Source: Patulibacter sp. SYSU D01012 (GTDB lineage: Bacteria > Actinomycetota > Thermoleophilia > Solirubrobacterales > Solirubrobacteraceae). Taken from it: 64,000 bases of DNA. The first letter of the stretch is position 1, and each line of letters opens with the position of its first letter. The notes under the pieces are model-generated. The model ran no database searches. It was given only the letters and a program-made list of their open reading frames with translations, and was not told where the DNA came from. Below, one piece after another: positions 33,372 through 41,396 of the stretch. The stretch lies in contig NZ_JAFMTB010000003.1 in NCBI RefSeq assembly GCF_017916475.1, positions 98,009-162,008 of the forward strand, written 5' to 3'. The translations under genes were made by a program, and so were the position numbers.

Positions 33372-34810
33372 GCGCGCCCGCCACCGCCGCGGCCGGCGGC
33401 GCCGCGTCCGCCCGGACCGCCCTGGCCCCGGGCCTGATCCTGCTCTACCTCGTCGCGATGGCGATGAACGGGCTGGACTCCACGATCGTCGGCCCGGCAC
33501 TCCCGGCGATCGGCGCGGGGCTGGGGACGGACGCCGGGGCGACGAGCCTGGTCGAGTCGGCGTTCCTCGTCGCCTCCGCCGTCGTGCTGCCCGCGGCGGG
33601 CTGGGTCGGCGACCGCTTCGGCGCCTTCCGGGTCTTCGTCGTCGGGCTGCTCGTCTTCTCGCTCGCGTCCGCCGTCGCCGCGCTGGCCGGCTCGCTCGCG
33701 GTGCTCGGCGTCGCGCGGGCGGTGCAGGGCGCGGCGTCGGGCGTGCTGACCCCGGTCGGCCTGGCGCTGCTCTACCGCGGGTCGACGCCCGCCGACCGGC
33801 TGCGGATCGCGCGCTGGACGACGATCCCGCTGACGGTCGCGCCGATGCTCGGCCCGGTGCTGGGTGGCGTGCTGGCCGAGCACGCCGGCTGGCGCTGGGT
33901 CTTCGCGGTCACGGTCCCGTTCGGCCTGCTCGCCGCGGGCCTGGCCGTCGTGGTGCTCGGCGGCCGGCGCGAGGAGCACGCGGGGGAGGACCGCCCGCTC
34001 GACGTCCGCGGCCTGGCGCTGGCCGCCGGCGGCGTGGGGACGGTGGTGTCCGGCCTGACGATCGGCCTGCACCGCGGGTGGGACGCGCCGTCGGCGTGGG
34101 TCGCCGGCGCGGTCGGGGTGCTGCTCTGCGCCGGAGCGGTGTGGGCGGCGCGGCGCACGGACCACCCGGTGCTCGACCTGGACCTGTGGCGCGACCCGCA
34201 CTTCCGCCGCGCGGGCGCGACCGTCGCGTGGTCGTCCGCGGCGCTCATGGGCCTGCTGTACCTGGTGCCGCTCATGCTGCAGCAGGGCTACGGCGCCTCG
34301 CCGACGGCGGCGGGCGCGGCGGTGTTCCCCGAGACGGTCGGGCTGCTCGTCGGCTCGCAGCTCGTCGAGCGGCTGGTCGGCCGCGTCGGCGCGCGGCGGC
34401 TCGTGCTCGGCGGCCTGGCGGGCGCGGCCGGCGCGTTCGTCCTGGTGGCGGCCGCGGCACCGAGCCTGGGCCCGGTCGGCGTGGGCGCGGCGATGTTCCT
34501 GATGGGCCTGTGCCTGAGCCAGGCCGTGCTCGTCGGGCAGGCCGCGTCGTTCACCACGGTGCAGGAGCGGGCGACGACGGACGCCACCGCGCTGTTCATG
34601 GCGCAGCGCACCCTCGCGGGCGCGCTGGGCGTCGTCGCCGCCGCGGCCCTGCTGGGCGTGCTCGTCGACGCCGCGGGCGCGACGGGGGACGGCTACCGGC
34701 TGACGGTGCTGGCGATGCTCGCCTTCCTGGCCCTCGCGGCGGCGGCGACGGCGCGGCTGTCGCGCGGCGCGCTCCAGGCGGGGTTCGACGCCGACGGCGG
34801 GGCGGCCTAG
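33368..34810 (+). CDS. MFS exporter, probable siderophore efflux (DHA2 type)
   Basis: A 480-residue protein with about 14 predicted membrane helices and the family segments NGLDSTIVGPALPAIGAGLG and VGDRFGAFRVFVVGLL (motif A) plus VARAVQGAASGVLTPVGLALL. It belongs to the drug:H+ antiporter group. The GTG start overlaps the synthetase stop by 4 bp, so it is translated with the synthetase and most likely exports the finished siderophore. Confidence 0.92.
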   Translation: MSAPATAAAGGAASARTALAPGLILLYLVAMAMNGLDSTIVGPALPAIGAGLGTDAGATSLVESAFLVASAVVLPAAGWVGDRFGAFRVFVVGLLVFSLASAVAALAGSLAVLGVARAVQGAASGVLTPVGLALLYRGSTPADRLRIARWTTIPLTVAPMLGPVLGGVLAEHAGWRWVFAVTVPFGLLAAGLAVVVLGGRREEHAGEDRPLDVRGLALAAGGVGTVVSGLTIGLHRGWDAPSAWVAGAVGVLLCAGAVWAARRTDHPVLDLDLWRDPHFRRAGATVAWSSAALMGLLYLVPLMLQQGYGASPTAAGAAVFPETVGLLVGSQLVERLVGRVGARRLVLGGLAGAAGAFVLVAAAAPSLGPVGVGAAMFLMGLCLSQAVLVGQAASFTTVQERATTDATALFMAQRTLAGALGVVAAAALLGVLVDAAGATGDGYRLTVLAMLAFLALAAAATARLSRGALQAGFDADGGAA

Positions 34811-34943
34811 ACTCGCGCGGCGACCGCCCGGCGAGGGCCGGCGCGCCAGGTTCGCCGGTGGGCGTCTCGACGCTCGCCGAGAGGGGTACGTTGTGGCGGT
34901 CCCCAGGCCGTCCGCGTGTGGCGGCCGCTACGCAGGAGGTCAC

Positions 34944-35489
34944 ATGGATCGTGGATCGGTCGGGCGGATCGTCGCGGCGCCCCGGAAGGACGCCGGCGCC
35001 GGTGCGCGCAGGGGCACGAGGGGGCAGGCGACCGCCGCCGCGGCGCTGTGCGCGGTCGTGGCGGCCGCATCCGCCGGCGCCGTGCCGGCGAGCGCGGACG
35101 CCGTCGCGCCGACGGCGCGGATCGAGCGCGCGGCGAGCCTGCTGTACGTCAACCGCACGGTGGTGACGGTGGTGCGGATGAGCGGCTGGATCTCGCGGAA
35201 CCAGACGTTCGTCGCCGCTCCCGGCCTCCGCAGCGATCAGCGGGTCCGCCGCACCGTGGGCGGCTCGAGCGCGGACCGGATCGGCCGCCGCGGGCACTGC
35301 TACTTCGTGGAGGTCCGCCGCCTGTGGCCGGCCCACCGGCCCCGCCCCGGGCAGCGCTTCCGTCTGGGCGCCTTCCAGCGGACCGGGCCGCCCAACACGA
35401 TCGGCACGGTCGTGACCGTCCGGGTGGCGCGCGGGGCCTACGTGCGGGGCTGGGAGGACGCCGCCGCCCGCCGGCTGGGCTGCGGTTGA
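34944..35489 (+). CDS. Small secreted protein of unknown function
   Basis: A 181-residue protein. The ATG at 34944 is chosen because CAGGAGGT (34932-34939) precedes it; an in-frame GTG start at 34893 would add 17 residues. A long Arg-rich N-region and hydrophobic core (AAAALCAVVAAASAGAVPASADA) form a signal peptide with cleavage after ASA or ADA. The mature domain (about 130 residues) has beta-rich segments and three cysteines and no known motif. Convergent with the ABC exporter genes; the gap 34811-34943 holds nothing else recognisable. Confidence 0.7.
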   Translation: MDRGSVGRIVAAPRKDAGAGARRGTRGQATAAAALCAVVAAASAGAVPASADAVAPTARIERAASLLYVNRTVVTVVRMSGWISRNQTFVAAPGLRSDQRVRRTVGGSSADRIGRRGHCYFVEVRRLWPAHRPRPGQRFRLGAFQRTGPPNTIGTVVTVRVARGAYVRGWEDAAARRLGCG

Positions 35490-35574
35490 TCGCGGCCGCG
35501 CCGCGCCGCGCACGCGCCGGCGGCCAGCGCCGCCAGGCGCGGGGCCACCGGCGGCCGCCCCGGCCGGCCGCCCC

Positions 35575-36333
35575 TCAGGCGTCGCGGCGGCGCATCGCCG
35601 CCGTCGCGGCCACGCCCACCAGGGCCGTGAAGGCGAGGAGGACCGCGACGCCGACGCCAGGGGCGACGTGGTCCGCGGTGCGCACGACGGCGTACCCGGC
35701 CTGCCCGGCGGCCAGCGGCCAGTACTCGGCGATCGCGTCGCCGACCGCGCCGGGGAGCGCGGGCGTCAGCGCGGGGCCCAGGAGCGCCAGGGTGACGAGG
35801 ACGCCGAGCGCGGTCGAGGCGGACCGGGTCAGCGTGGCGATCCCCAGGCCCAGCAGGGCGACGGCCGTCAGGTAGACGACGGCGCCGCCGAGGGCCCGCA
35901 GCACCGCGGGATCCGTGAGCGACGCCCCCGGCAGGCCCGCCGCCGCGATCGCCGCCTGGCCCAGGAGGAAGCACGACGCGGTGATCGCGACGGCGGCGAC
36001 GGCCGCGATCGCGGCCGTCAGCAGCGCCTTCGCCGCGAGGAGGCGCACGCGGTCCGGGACGATGGCCAGGGTCGTGACGATCGTGCCGTGGCCGTACTCG
36101 GACGCCATGACGGACGCGCCCAGGGTGCCGATCAGCAGCTGGCCGACGAGCAGGCCCTTCAGGCTCTCGACGGTCGGGTCGAAGTCGTGCGGCAGCGCGG
36201 ACCGCCAGCCGCCGAGCTGCGAGGTGACGCCGAGCAGCCCGACCGCGGCCGACGCGAGGATCGCGACGACGACGAGGGTCCAGGTGCCGCGGACGCTGCG
36301 CAGCTTGGTCCATTCGGAGCGGACGACGTTCAT
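35575..36333 (-). CDS. ABC-2 type transporter permease
   Basis: A 252-residue integral membrane protein with about six helices and the ABC2 pattern: N-terminal VVRSEWTKLRSVRGTWTLVVV, then SVMASEYGHGTIVTTLAIVPDRVRLLAAK, typical of Streptomyces-type export permeases. It partners the ATPase whose stop overlaps this ATG by 4 bp. Substrate unknown; such pairs export drugs, lipids or peptides. Confidence 0.9.
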   Translation of the reverse strand: MNVVRSEWTKLRSVRGTWTLVVVAILASAAVGLLGVTSQLGGWRSALPHDFDPTVESLKGLLVGQLLIGTLGASVMASEYGHGTIVTTLAIVPDRVRLLAAKALLTAAIAAVAAVAITASCFLLGQAAIAAAGLPGASLTDPAVLRALGGAVVYLTAVALLGLGIATLTRSASTALGVLVTLALLGPALTPALPGAVGDAIAEYWPLAAGQAGYAVVRTADHVAPGVGVAVLLAFTALVGVAATAAMRRRDA

Positions 36334-37253
36334 GCGGTGGGGGCTCCGTACTCGGCGGCGTCGTGGGTGATGCGCAGGAAGACGTCCTCGAGCGAGTCGC
36401 GGACCGTCGTCAGCTCGTCGAGGACCAGGCCGTCGCGGGCCGCCAGCTCGCCGATCCGGCGCGGAGGCACGTCCGGCACGGTCAGGCCGTCGTCGTCGGT
36501 GTCCTCCGGGCGCAGCCCCTGGGCCTGCAGCAGCTCCCGCAGCCGGTCGCGGTCGGCGGCGCGGACGAGGGCGCGGCGGCGCGTGTGCGTGCGGACGAAC
36601 TCGTCGAGCGGGGCGTCGGCGAGCAGCCGGCCGCGCCCGATCACCAGCAGGTGGTCGGCGGTCAGCTCCATCTCGCTCATCAGATGGCTCGAGAAGAGCA
36701 CGGTCCGGCCCTCGGCCGCCAGCTCGCGCATCAGCGTCCGGACCCAGCGGATGCCCTCCGGGTCCAGGCCGTTGATCGGCTCGTCGAAGATCAGCACCGA
36801 CGGGTCCCCGAGGAGCGCCGTCGCGATGCCCAGCCGCTGCCCCATGCCGAGCGAGAAGTCACCCGCGGGGCGCCGCGCGACCCCCGACAGGCCGACGCGC
36901 TCGAGGACCGCGTGGACGCGGTCCTCGCCCAGGCCGCCGGCCTGGGCGCAGGCGAGCAGGTGGTGGTAGGCGGAGCGCCGGGGGTGCACGGCGCGCGCGT
37001 CCAGCAGGCAGCCGACGGTGCGCATCGGCTGCCGGAGCGCCCGCATCGGCAGGCCGTCGAAGGTGGCCGTCCCCGCCGTGGGCGCGTCGAGTCCCAGGAA
37101 CATCCGCATCGTGGTGCTCTTCCCGGCGCCGTTCGGCCCCAGGAAGCCGGTGACGACGCCCGGGCGGACCGCGAACGACAGGTCGTCGACCGCGGTGTGG
37201 TGCGCGTAGCGCTTCGTCAGCCCCTCGGCGACGAGCGTCGCTCCGGGCCTCAT
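36330..37253 (-). CDS. ABC transporter ATP-binding protein (drug-exporter type)
   Basis: A 307-residue ATPase with Walker A LGPNGAGKSTTMRM, signature FSLGMGQRLGIATALL, Walker B VLIFDEPINGLDPEGI and switch LFSSHLMSEMELTADHLLVIG. The C-terminal portion (about 220-307) is the extension found in DrrA/BcrA-type exporters. It is the first gene of the two-gene operon and divergent from a TetR gene, with a palindromic operator between them. Confidence 0.93.
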   Translation of the reverse strand: MRPGATLVAEGLTKRYAHHTAVDDLSFAVRPGVVTGFLGPNGAGKSTTMRMFLGLDAPTAGTATFDGLPMRALRQPMRTVGCLLDARAVHPRRSAYHHLLACAQAGGLGEDRVHAVLERVGLSGVARRPAGDFSLGMGQRLGIATALLGDPSVLIFDEPINGLDPEGIRWVRTLMRELAAEGRTVLFSSHLMSEMELTADHLLVIGRGRLLADAPLDEFVRTHTRRRALVRAADRDRLRELLQAQGLRPEDTDDDGLTVPDVPPRRIGELAARDGLVLDELTTVRDSLEDVFLRITHDAAEYGAPTA

Positions 37254-37292
37254 GCCGGCCGCCGTTCGCGGTGGGTCGCCAGGCTCATGGCA

Positions 37293-37317
37293 ACTACACT
37301 ACACCGTGTAGTGCAGT
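37293..37317. promoter_or_regulatory. TetR operator palindrome
   Basis: CACTACAC-C-GTGTAGTG (37297-37313) is a perfect 8-bp dyad around one base, extendable with one mismatch per arm to 37293-37317. It lies between the divergent exporter and tetR starts and should repress both promoters. TACACT within it could be a -10. Confidence 0.8.
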
Positions 37318-37345
37318 CTTCCGCGGCATCGGTCACAATGGCGGC

Positions 37346-37975
37346 ATGACGTCCGAAGAGGCCCGCCCGCCGCGCCGCGGGCGCTCCGTCCAGAAGCGGG
37401 ACGCGATCCTCGACGCCGCACGCGACGTCTTCACCGCCGACGGGTACGCCGGCGCCAGCGTCGACGCCATCGCGGCCCGGGCCGGCGTGTCGAAGCGGAC
37501 GGTCTACGACCACTTCGGCGGCAAGGACCCGCTCTTCGTCGCCGTGCTGACCCGGGAGACCGCGAGCCTGGTCGCGGCGCTGCGCACGGCCATCGAGGAG
37601 GAGCTGCCGGCCGACGCCGATCCGGCGGACGCGCTGCTGCCGTTCGCGCGGCGCGTCGCGACCGTGACGTTCGCGTCGTCCGAGTACGTCGCGTTCCGCC
37701 GCCTGATCGCCACGCGCGGGGCGCCGCGCGGGCCGTCGCTCCCCGAGGACGCCGACCCGGAGACGCTGCTGGCCGAGCGCCTGCGCGACTTCGACCGCGC
37801 CGGGCGGCTGCGGGCCCCGAACCCGCGGCGGGCGGCGCAGCACTTCGTGGCGCTGACCTTCACCCTCGCCTTCGAGGCGCTGGACGCCCCGGCCGGCGCG
37901 GGGGAGGACGTCGACGCCATCCTCCGCGACGGCACCGACGCGTTCCTGCGGGCCTACGGCGCGACGGCGGGCTGA
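37346..37975 (+). CDS. TetR-family transcriptional regulator
   Basis: A 209-residue repressor with the N-terminal helix-turn-helix KRDAILDAARDVFTADGYAGASVDAIAARAGVSKRTVYDHFGGKDPLF. The C-terminal ligand domain resembles the AefR-type (TetR_C_7) group, with EYVAFRRLIATRG. The ATG at 37346 is chosen; an earlier in-frame ATG would place the operator inside the gene. It is expected to repress the divergent ABC exporter until an effector, probably the transported compound, binds. Confidence 0.93.
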   Translation: MTSEEARPPRRGRSVQKRDAILDAARDVFTADGYAGASVDAIAARAGVSKRTVYDHFGGKDPLFVAVLTRETASLVAALRTAIEEELPADADPADALLPFARRVATVTFASSEYVAFRRLIATRGAPRGPSLPEDADPETLLAERLRDFDRAGRLRAPNPRRAAQHFVALTFTLAFEALDAPAGAGEDVDAILRDGTDAFLRAYGATAG

Positions 37976-37987
37976 GGGCCGGGGCCC

Positions 37988-38101
37988 TCAGGCCTGCTCG
38001 TCGAGTCGCAGCAGCTCGGCGATGCGGCGCTCGTCCGACAGGTTCGGCAGAGCGCGGCGGGGAGTTTCGGCGCGAGCGTGATCGCGCGTCGTGGCCGGCG
38101 G
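37988..38101 (-). pseudogene. Possible 3' gene fragment
   Basis: On the minus strand an open frame from 38101 ends at TGA 37988-37990 with the gene-like C-terminus LPNLSDERRIAELLRLDEQA, preceded by about 17 less gene-like codons and no start or upstream body. It may be the tail of a gene truncated when the sigma/anti-sigma segment arrived. The parent gene is not recognised. Confidence 0.3.
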
Positions 38102-38264
38102 TCAGCTCGATATTCGCGAGCACGTCTGGGGTGCGCCGACGTGTTGCTCGCGTCCCGGCATCAGGACCGCCGCTGTGGCGGCACGCGTAGCGTCCGGGAA
38201 CCAGTCCGCGCCACAGCGCACGACTGAGGTCACGCTCTGCGGAATGCCGCGTATACGGAGACAG

Positions 38265-38846
38265 ATGGTTCGCTGGAGCGACACAGACCCTGACGAAGCG
38301 CTGATCAGGGCGAGCCTGCGGGATGCTGAGGCCTTTGGCGTCTTCTACCGACGCTACGTCCGGCCGATCCACGCGTTCCTGGCTTCGCGACTGGGCGACG
38401 ACGCCTTGGCGGCGGATGTGACGGCCGAGGTCTTCGCCAAGGCTGTCGCGTCGCGCTCGCGGTTCGATCCTCGCCGCGGGTCCGCGGAGACGTGGATCTG
38501 GCAGATCGCCCGCAGCCGGCTGACGGATCAGCTCCGTCACGTGCAGGTGGTCGACCGACACCGTGGTGCGGTCGGGGCGATGGCCGACGTCACGGTCGAC
38601 GAGTACGACCTCGGCACGGGAAGCACGCCCGCGCTCGACGCGCTGGGAGACCTTCCGCCGGCTCAGCGGGAGGCAGTCATCAAGCACGTCTTGGACGGCG
38701 AGCAACACAGCACGATCGCCCGGGAACGGGGGGAGGATCCTGCCGCGGTGCGCAAACGCGTGAGCCGCGGCCTCGATCGTCTCCGGCGGGCCCTTGGCGA
38801 ACCCGGAACTTCTACATCCACCGACCCGGAGGGCCCTCATGTCTGA
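38265..38846 (+). CDS. ECF-type RNA polymerase sigma factor
   Basis: A 193-residue sigma factor. Region 2 includes RDAEAFGVFYRRYVRPIHAFLASRLGDDALAADVTAEVFAKA and WIWQIARSRLTDQLR; region 4 has LPPAQREAVIKHVLDGEQHSTIARERGEDPAAVRKRVSRGLDRLRR. The start at 38265 follows CGGAGAC. A GGGAACC motif at 38196-38202 could be the -35 of an autoregulated ECF promoter. Codons here use A and T at third positions more freely than in neighbouring genes, which hints at different origin. It overlaps the next gene by 8 bp. Confidence 0.9.
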   Translation: MVRWSDTDPDEALIRASLRDAEAFGVFYRRYVRPIHAFLASRLGDDALAADVTAEVFAKAVASRSRFDPRRGSAETWIWQIARSRLTDQLRHVQVVDRHRGAVGAMADVTVDEYDLGTGSTPALDALGDLPPAQREAVIKHVLDGEQHSTIARERGEDPAAVRKRVSRGLDRLRRALGEPGTSTSTDPEGPHV

Positions 38847-39732
38847 TCCGAGCCCCGACTTCTTCGACGACCTCGAGCACGTCATCGTCGACGCTGCCCG
38901 CACCGACAACCGCCGGCGTCGTCGCCGCCGGACTGTCCGGGCGGGGACACCTCTCGCCTTGGCCGTCGGCGTGACCGTCCTCGCCCTGGGTGGCGTACCC
39001 ACGTCCTCCTCCGGCGAGAACCCGCTCAGCCCCGTCGCCCATGCAGCCGAGGTCACATCGCCGTCGTGGAGCCGCCTCGAGACGTGGAACTACGCCTTGG
39101 ACACGACCGTCGCCGAGGGGCGCGCGCACAACACCGCGACCTACGGGATGAGCGTGCTTCGCCGTTCTGGCGAGCGGACCGACGAGGATGCGCGGTCGAT
39201 CGAGGGGCCGATCGCTACGACGACTGAGGCCCTCACGCGCGGCTTCGATGCCCTTCGCGGGGACGGCGGAGCCCCGGGACGCTCTCCGGACGCGGGCAGC
39301 AACGCCGCAGGCGGAACGGCGCTGCCCGTGCCGGCGCGCGAGTTCCCGACCTCGGTCGAGGGCGTAGACGACCTCGTGCGGAAGACCGACTTCGGAACGA
39401 CGTGCGGCGAGAAGGCGATGCACCTCGCCGCTGACGTCCTGCGCGAGCCGGGCGTGTCGCGGGCATCCCGGCGAGCGATGGTCCTGTCGATCGGCCGTTG
39501 CCCCGACGTGCGCATCGCCAAGGGGCAACGAGACCTCCTCGGGCGCCCGGGGACGACGATCACCGCCGCCGGTGCGGGCTCGGGTCTGTCGTCGACGTCG
39601 GAACTGACCCTCGACGCGGCGTCGGCCGAGCCGCTGAGCCTGGTCGAGCGGACGGCAGACGCAGCCCCCGAGCTCGACGTGGCCGCCGGAACTGTGATGT
39701 CGGCCACCGCCTACCGCTATGACGGCGAGTAG
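38839..39732 (+). CDS. Membrane-anchored probable anti-sigma factor
   Basis: A 297-residue protein with a cytoplasmic N-terminus of about 35 residues including an RRRRRRR run, one transmembrane helix (about 36-53, PLALAVGVTVLALGG) and a large outer domain. The outer part has two cysteines (FGTTCGEK, GRCPDV). No zinc anti-sigma motif is seen. The role is inferred from topology and the 8-bp overlap with the sigma gene; the same arrangement as at 1477-3068, though the outer domains are not evidently alike. Confidence 0.6.
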   Translation: MSDPSPDFFDDLEHVIVDAARTDNRRRRRRRTVRAGTPLALAVGVTVLALGGVPTSSSGENPLSPVAHAAEVTSPSWSRLETWNYALDTTVAEGRAHNTATYGMSVLRRSGERTDEDARSIEGPIATTTEALTRGFDALRGDGGAPGRSPDAGSNAAGGTALPVPAREFPTSVEGVDDLVRKTDFGTTCGEKAMHLAADVLREPGVSRASRRAMVLSIGRCPDVRIAKGQRDLLGRPGTTITAAGAGSGLSSTSELTLDAASAEPLSLVERTADAAPELDVAAGTVMSATAYRYDGE

Positions 39733-39821
39733 CCAGCCCCCGCTGTGGGGGGCGGCCAGCGGCCCGTCGTGGTCCGGGTCGACGCCGGCCTCCGCCGCGT
39801 CTTGACGGGCGTGCACGACCC

Positions 39822-40724
39822 CTACGGCAGCGGCCCCACCCGCGCCTGCACGTCCACGTCCGCCAGCGCCGTCCGCAGCGCCCGCACGGCCGGCGCCAGG
39901 AGCGGCCCGCGCGGCAGCAGCAGCCCGACGGGCCGCGACACCACCGGCCGCTCGAGCGGCCGGGCGCTGACGCCGGCCGGCAGCGGGCGACCGGCGATCC
40001 ACGGGTGGCCGACGACGGTCGACCAGCCCGCGGCGACCAGGTCGAGCAGCGCCGCGACGGAGTCGGTCTCGATGCGCGGCGTCGCCTCGACGCCGGCCGT
40101 GCGCAGGGCCGCGTCGACGATCCGCCGCTGCAGCATCGCCGGCGCCAGCAGGCACAGGTCCAGGCCCGCGACGCGCGACCAGGGGACGGGCGCGTCCGCC
40201 CCGCCGGGGAGCGCCGCCGGGCTCAGCAGCACCAGCCGCTCGCGGTAGAGCGGGACGGTCGCCAGCCCGCCCGTCACATCGTCGACGTAGGCCAGACCGG
40301 CGTCGAGCGTCCGGGCGTCGATGGCCGCGACGATCTGCTCGTTCGAGCTGGTGCGGGTCTCCAGGCGCACGCCCGGATGGGCGTCGAGCAGGGGCCGCGC
40401 GACCGCGGGGATGGCCGCAGCCGCGGTCGGCACGACGCCCACGCGCAGCGTCGCGGTCAGGTGCCCCCGCAACCGGCCCGCCTCGTCTGCGATCGCCCCC
40501 GCGGCGGCCACCGCGGAGCGCGCCCACGGCAGCAGCGCACGCCCCTCCGCCGTCAGCCCCGACCCGCCGGCGCCGCGGTGCACGAGCTCGACCCCCAGCT
40601 CGGCCTCCAGCTTGCGGATCGCCATCGACAGGCCGGGCTGCGAGACGTGGCAGGCGGCCGCCGCACGGCCGAAGTGGCCGTGCTGGCCGAGTGCGACGAG
40701 GTACTCCAGCTGCCGCAGGATCAC
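39822..40724 (-). CDS. LysR-family transcriptional regulator
   Basis: A 300-residue regulator. The helix-turn-helix is LRQLEYLVALGQHGHFGRAAAACHVSQPGLSMAIRKLEAELGVELVHR; the co-inducer domain follows with LRVGVVPTAAAAIP. The GTG start at 40724 puts the conserved LRQLEYL at residue 3, as usual in the family. It is divergent from the HPP-family membrane protein and probably controls it. The inverted repeat at 40746-40768 is a candidate binding site. Confidence 0.92.
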   Translation of the reverse strand: MILRQLEYLVALGQHGHFGRAAAACHVSQPGLSMAIRKLEAELGVELVHRGAGGSGLTAEGRALLPWARSAVAAAGAIADEAGRLRGHLTATLRVGVVPTAAAAIPAVARPLLDAHPGVRLETRTSSNEQIVAAIDARTLDAGLAYVDDVTGGLATVPLYRERLVLLSPAALPGGADAPVPWSRVAGLDLCLLAPAMLQRRIVDAALRTAGVEATPRIETDSVAALLDLVAAGWSTVVGHPWIAGRPLPAGVSARPLERPVVSRPVGLLLPRGPLLAPAVRALRTALADVDVQARVGPLP

Positions 40725-40745
40725 GTCGTCATCATCACAGAGCGT

Positions 40746-40768
40746 TATCGACCGGGCATCGACCGATA
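40746..40768. promoter_or_regulatory. Candidate LysR binding site
   Basis: TATCG-N13-CGATA with an internal direct repeat ATCGACCG lies in the 84-bp gap between the LysR gene and the HPP gene. The short arms and spacing fit the loose T-N11-A style of LysR boxes. Inference. Confidence 0.45.
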
Positions 40769-40808
40769 TTTGCGGCTCATGGCGCCGCGTGGAAGGGTCA
40801 GGCGTCGC

Positions 40809-41336
40809 ATGCCCCCCGTTCGCGACCGCCCACGCCCTCTGCGCTCCCTCACCATCGGGGCGGGCGTCTTCGTCAGCGCCCTCGCGCTCGCGGCGGTGGG
40901 GATGGTCGTCGGCTCGCCGCTGCTGGCCGCGCCGCTCCTCGCGTCGGCGGCGCTCAAGCACGCCGACCCGGCCAACCCGCTCGTCGCGCCGGGGCGCCTG
41001 CTGGGCGGCCACCTGCTGGGCGGGATCGCGGGCGTCGGCGCCGTGGCGCTGCTGGACCACGGCACCCTGGCCTACGCGCTCGCGGCGGCGGTCGCCGCCG
41101 GCGGCATGCACGCGCTGCGCATCCTGCACCCGCCGGGCGTGGCGACCGCGTACGTCGCGGTCCAGCAGCACGCGGGGGCGTGGTTCCCGCTCCACGTCGT
41201 CCTCGCCGGCGTCTGCGTGCTGGTGGCGACGGCCGTGGTCCTCTCGCCGGTCCTGCACGGCCAGCGCTACCCGCTGCGCCGCCGGCCGGCCGCCCGCCCC
41301 GGCGGGGCGCGCGCCGGGGCGCTCGAGGTCGCGTAG
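40809..41336 (+). CDS. HPP-family membrane protein
   Basis: About 175 residues with four predicted helices. The motif LHPPGVATAYVAV carries the His-Pro-Pro signature, preceded by LASAALKHADPANPLVAPGRLLGGHLLGG, which matches the family's conserved N-terminal segment. Some HPP proteins have been linked to nitrite transport, but most are uncharacterised. The start at 40809 follows GGAAGGGTCA; ATG 40779 is an alternative. Confidence 0.88.
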   Translation: MPPVRDRPRPLRSLTIGAGVFVSALALAAVGMVVGSPLLAAPLLASAALKHADPANPLVAPGRLLGGHLLGGIAGVGAVALLDHGTLAYALAAAVAAGGMHALRILHPPGVATAYVAVQQHAGAWFPLHVVLAGVCVLVATAVVLSPVLHGQRYPLRRRPAARPGGARAGALEVA

Positions 41337-41396
41337 CGGCGACGCCGGGGCCCTCCTCGGGCGGCTGATCGCCTCGCGCTGGCGGGCGGCGCGTCG

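Noticed and set aside
25515-33500. Very long minus-strand open frame across the synthetase gene
   Set aside because: It is the antisense shadow of dhbF in GC-rich DNA; its translation is Arg/Gly/Val-rich and shows no domain, while the plus frame has all NRPS motifs.
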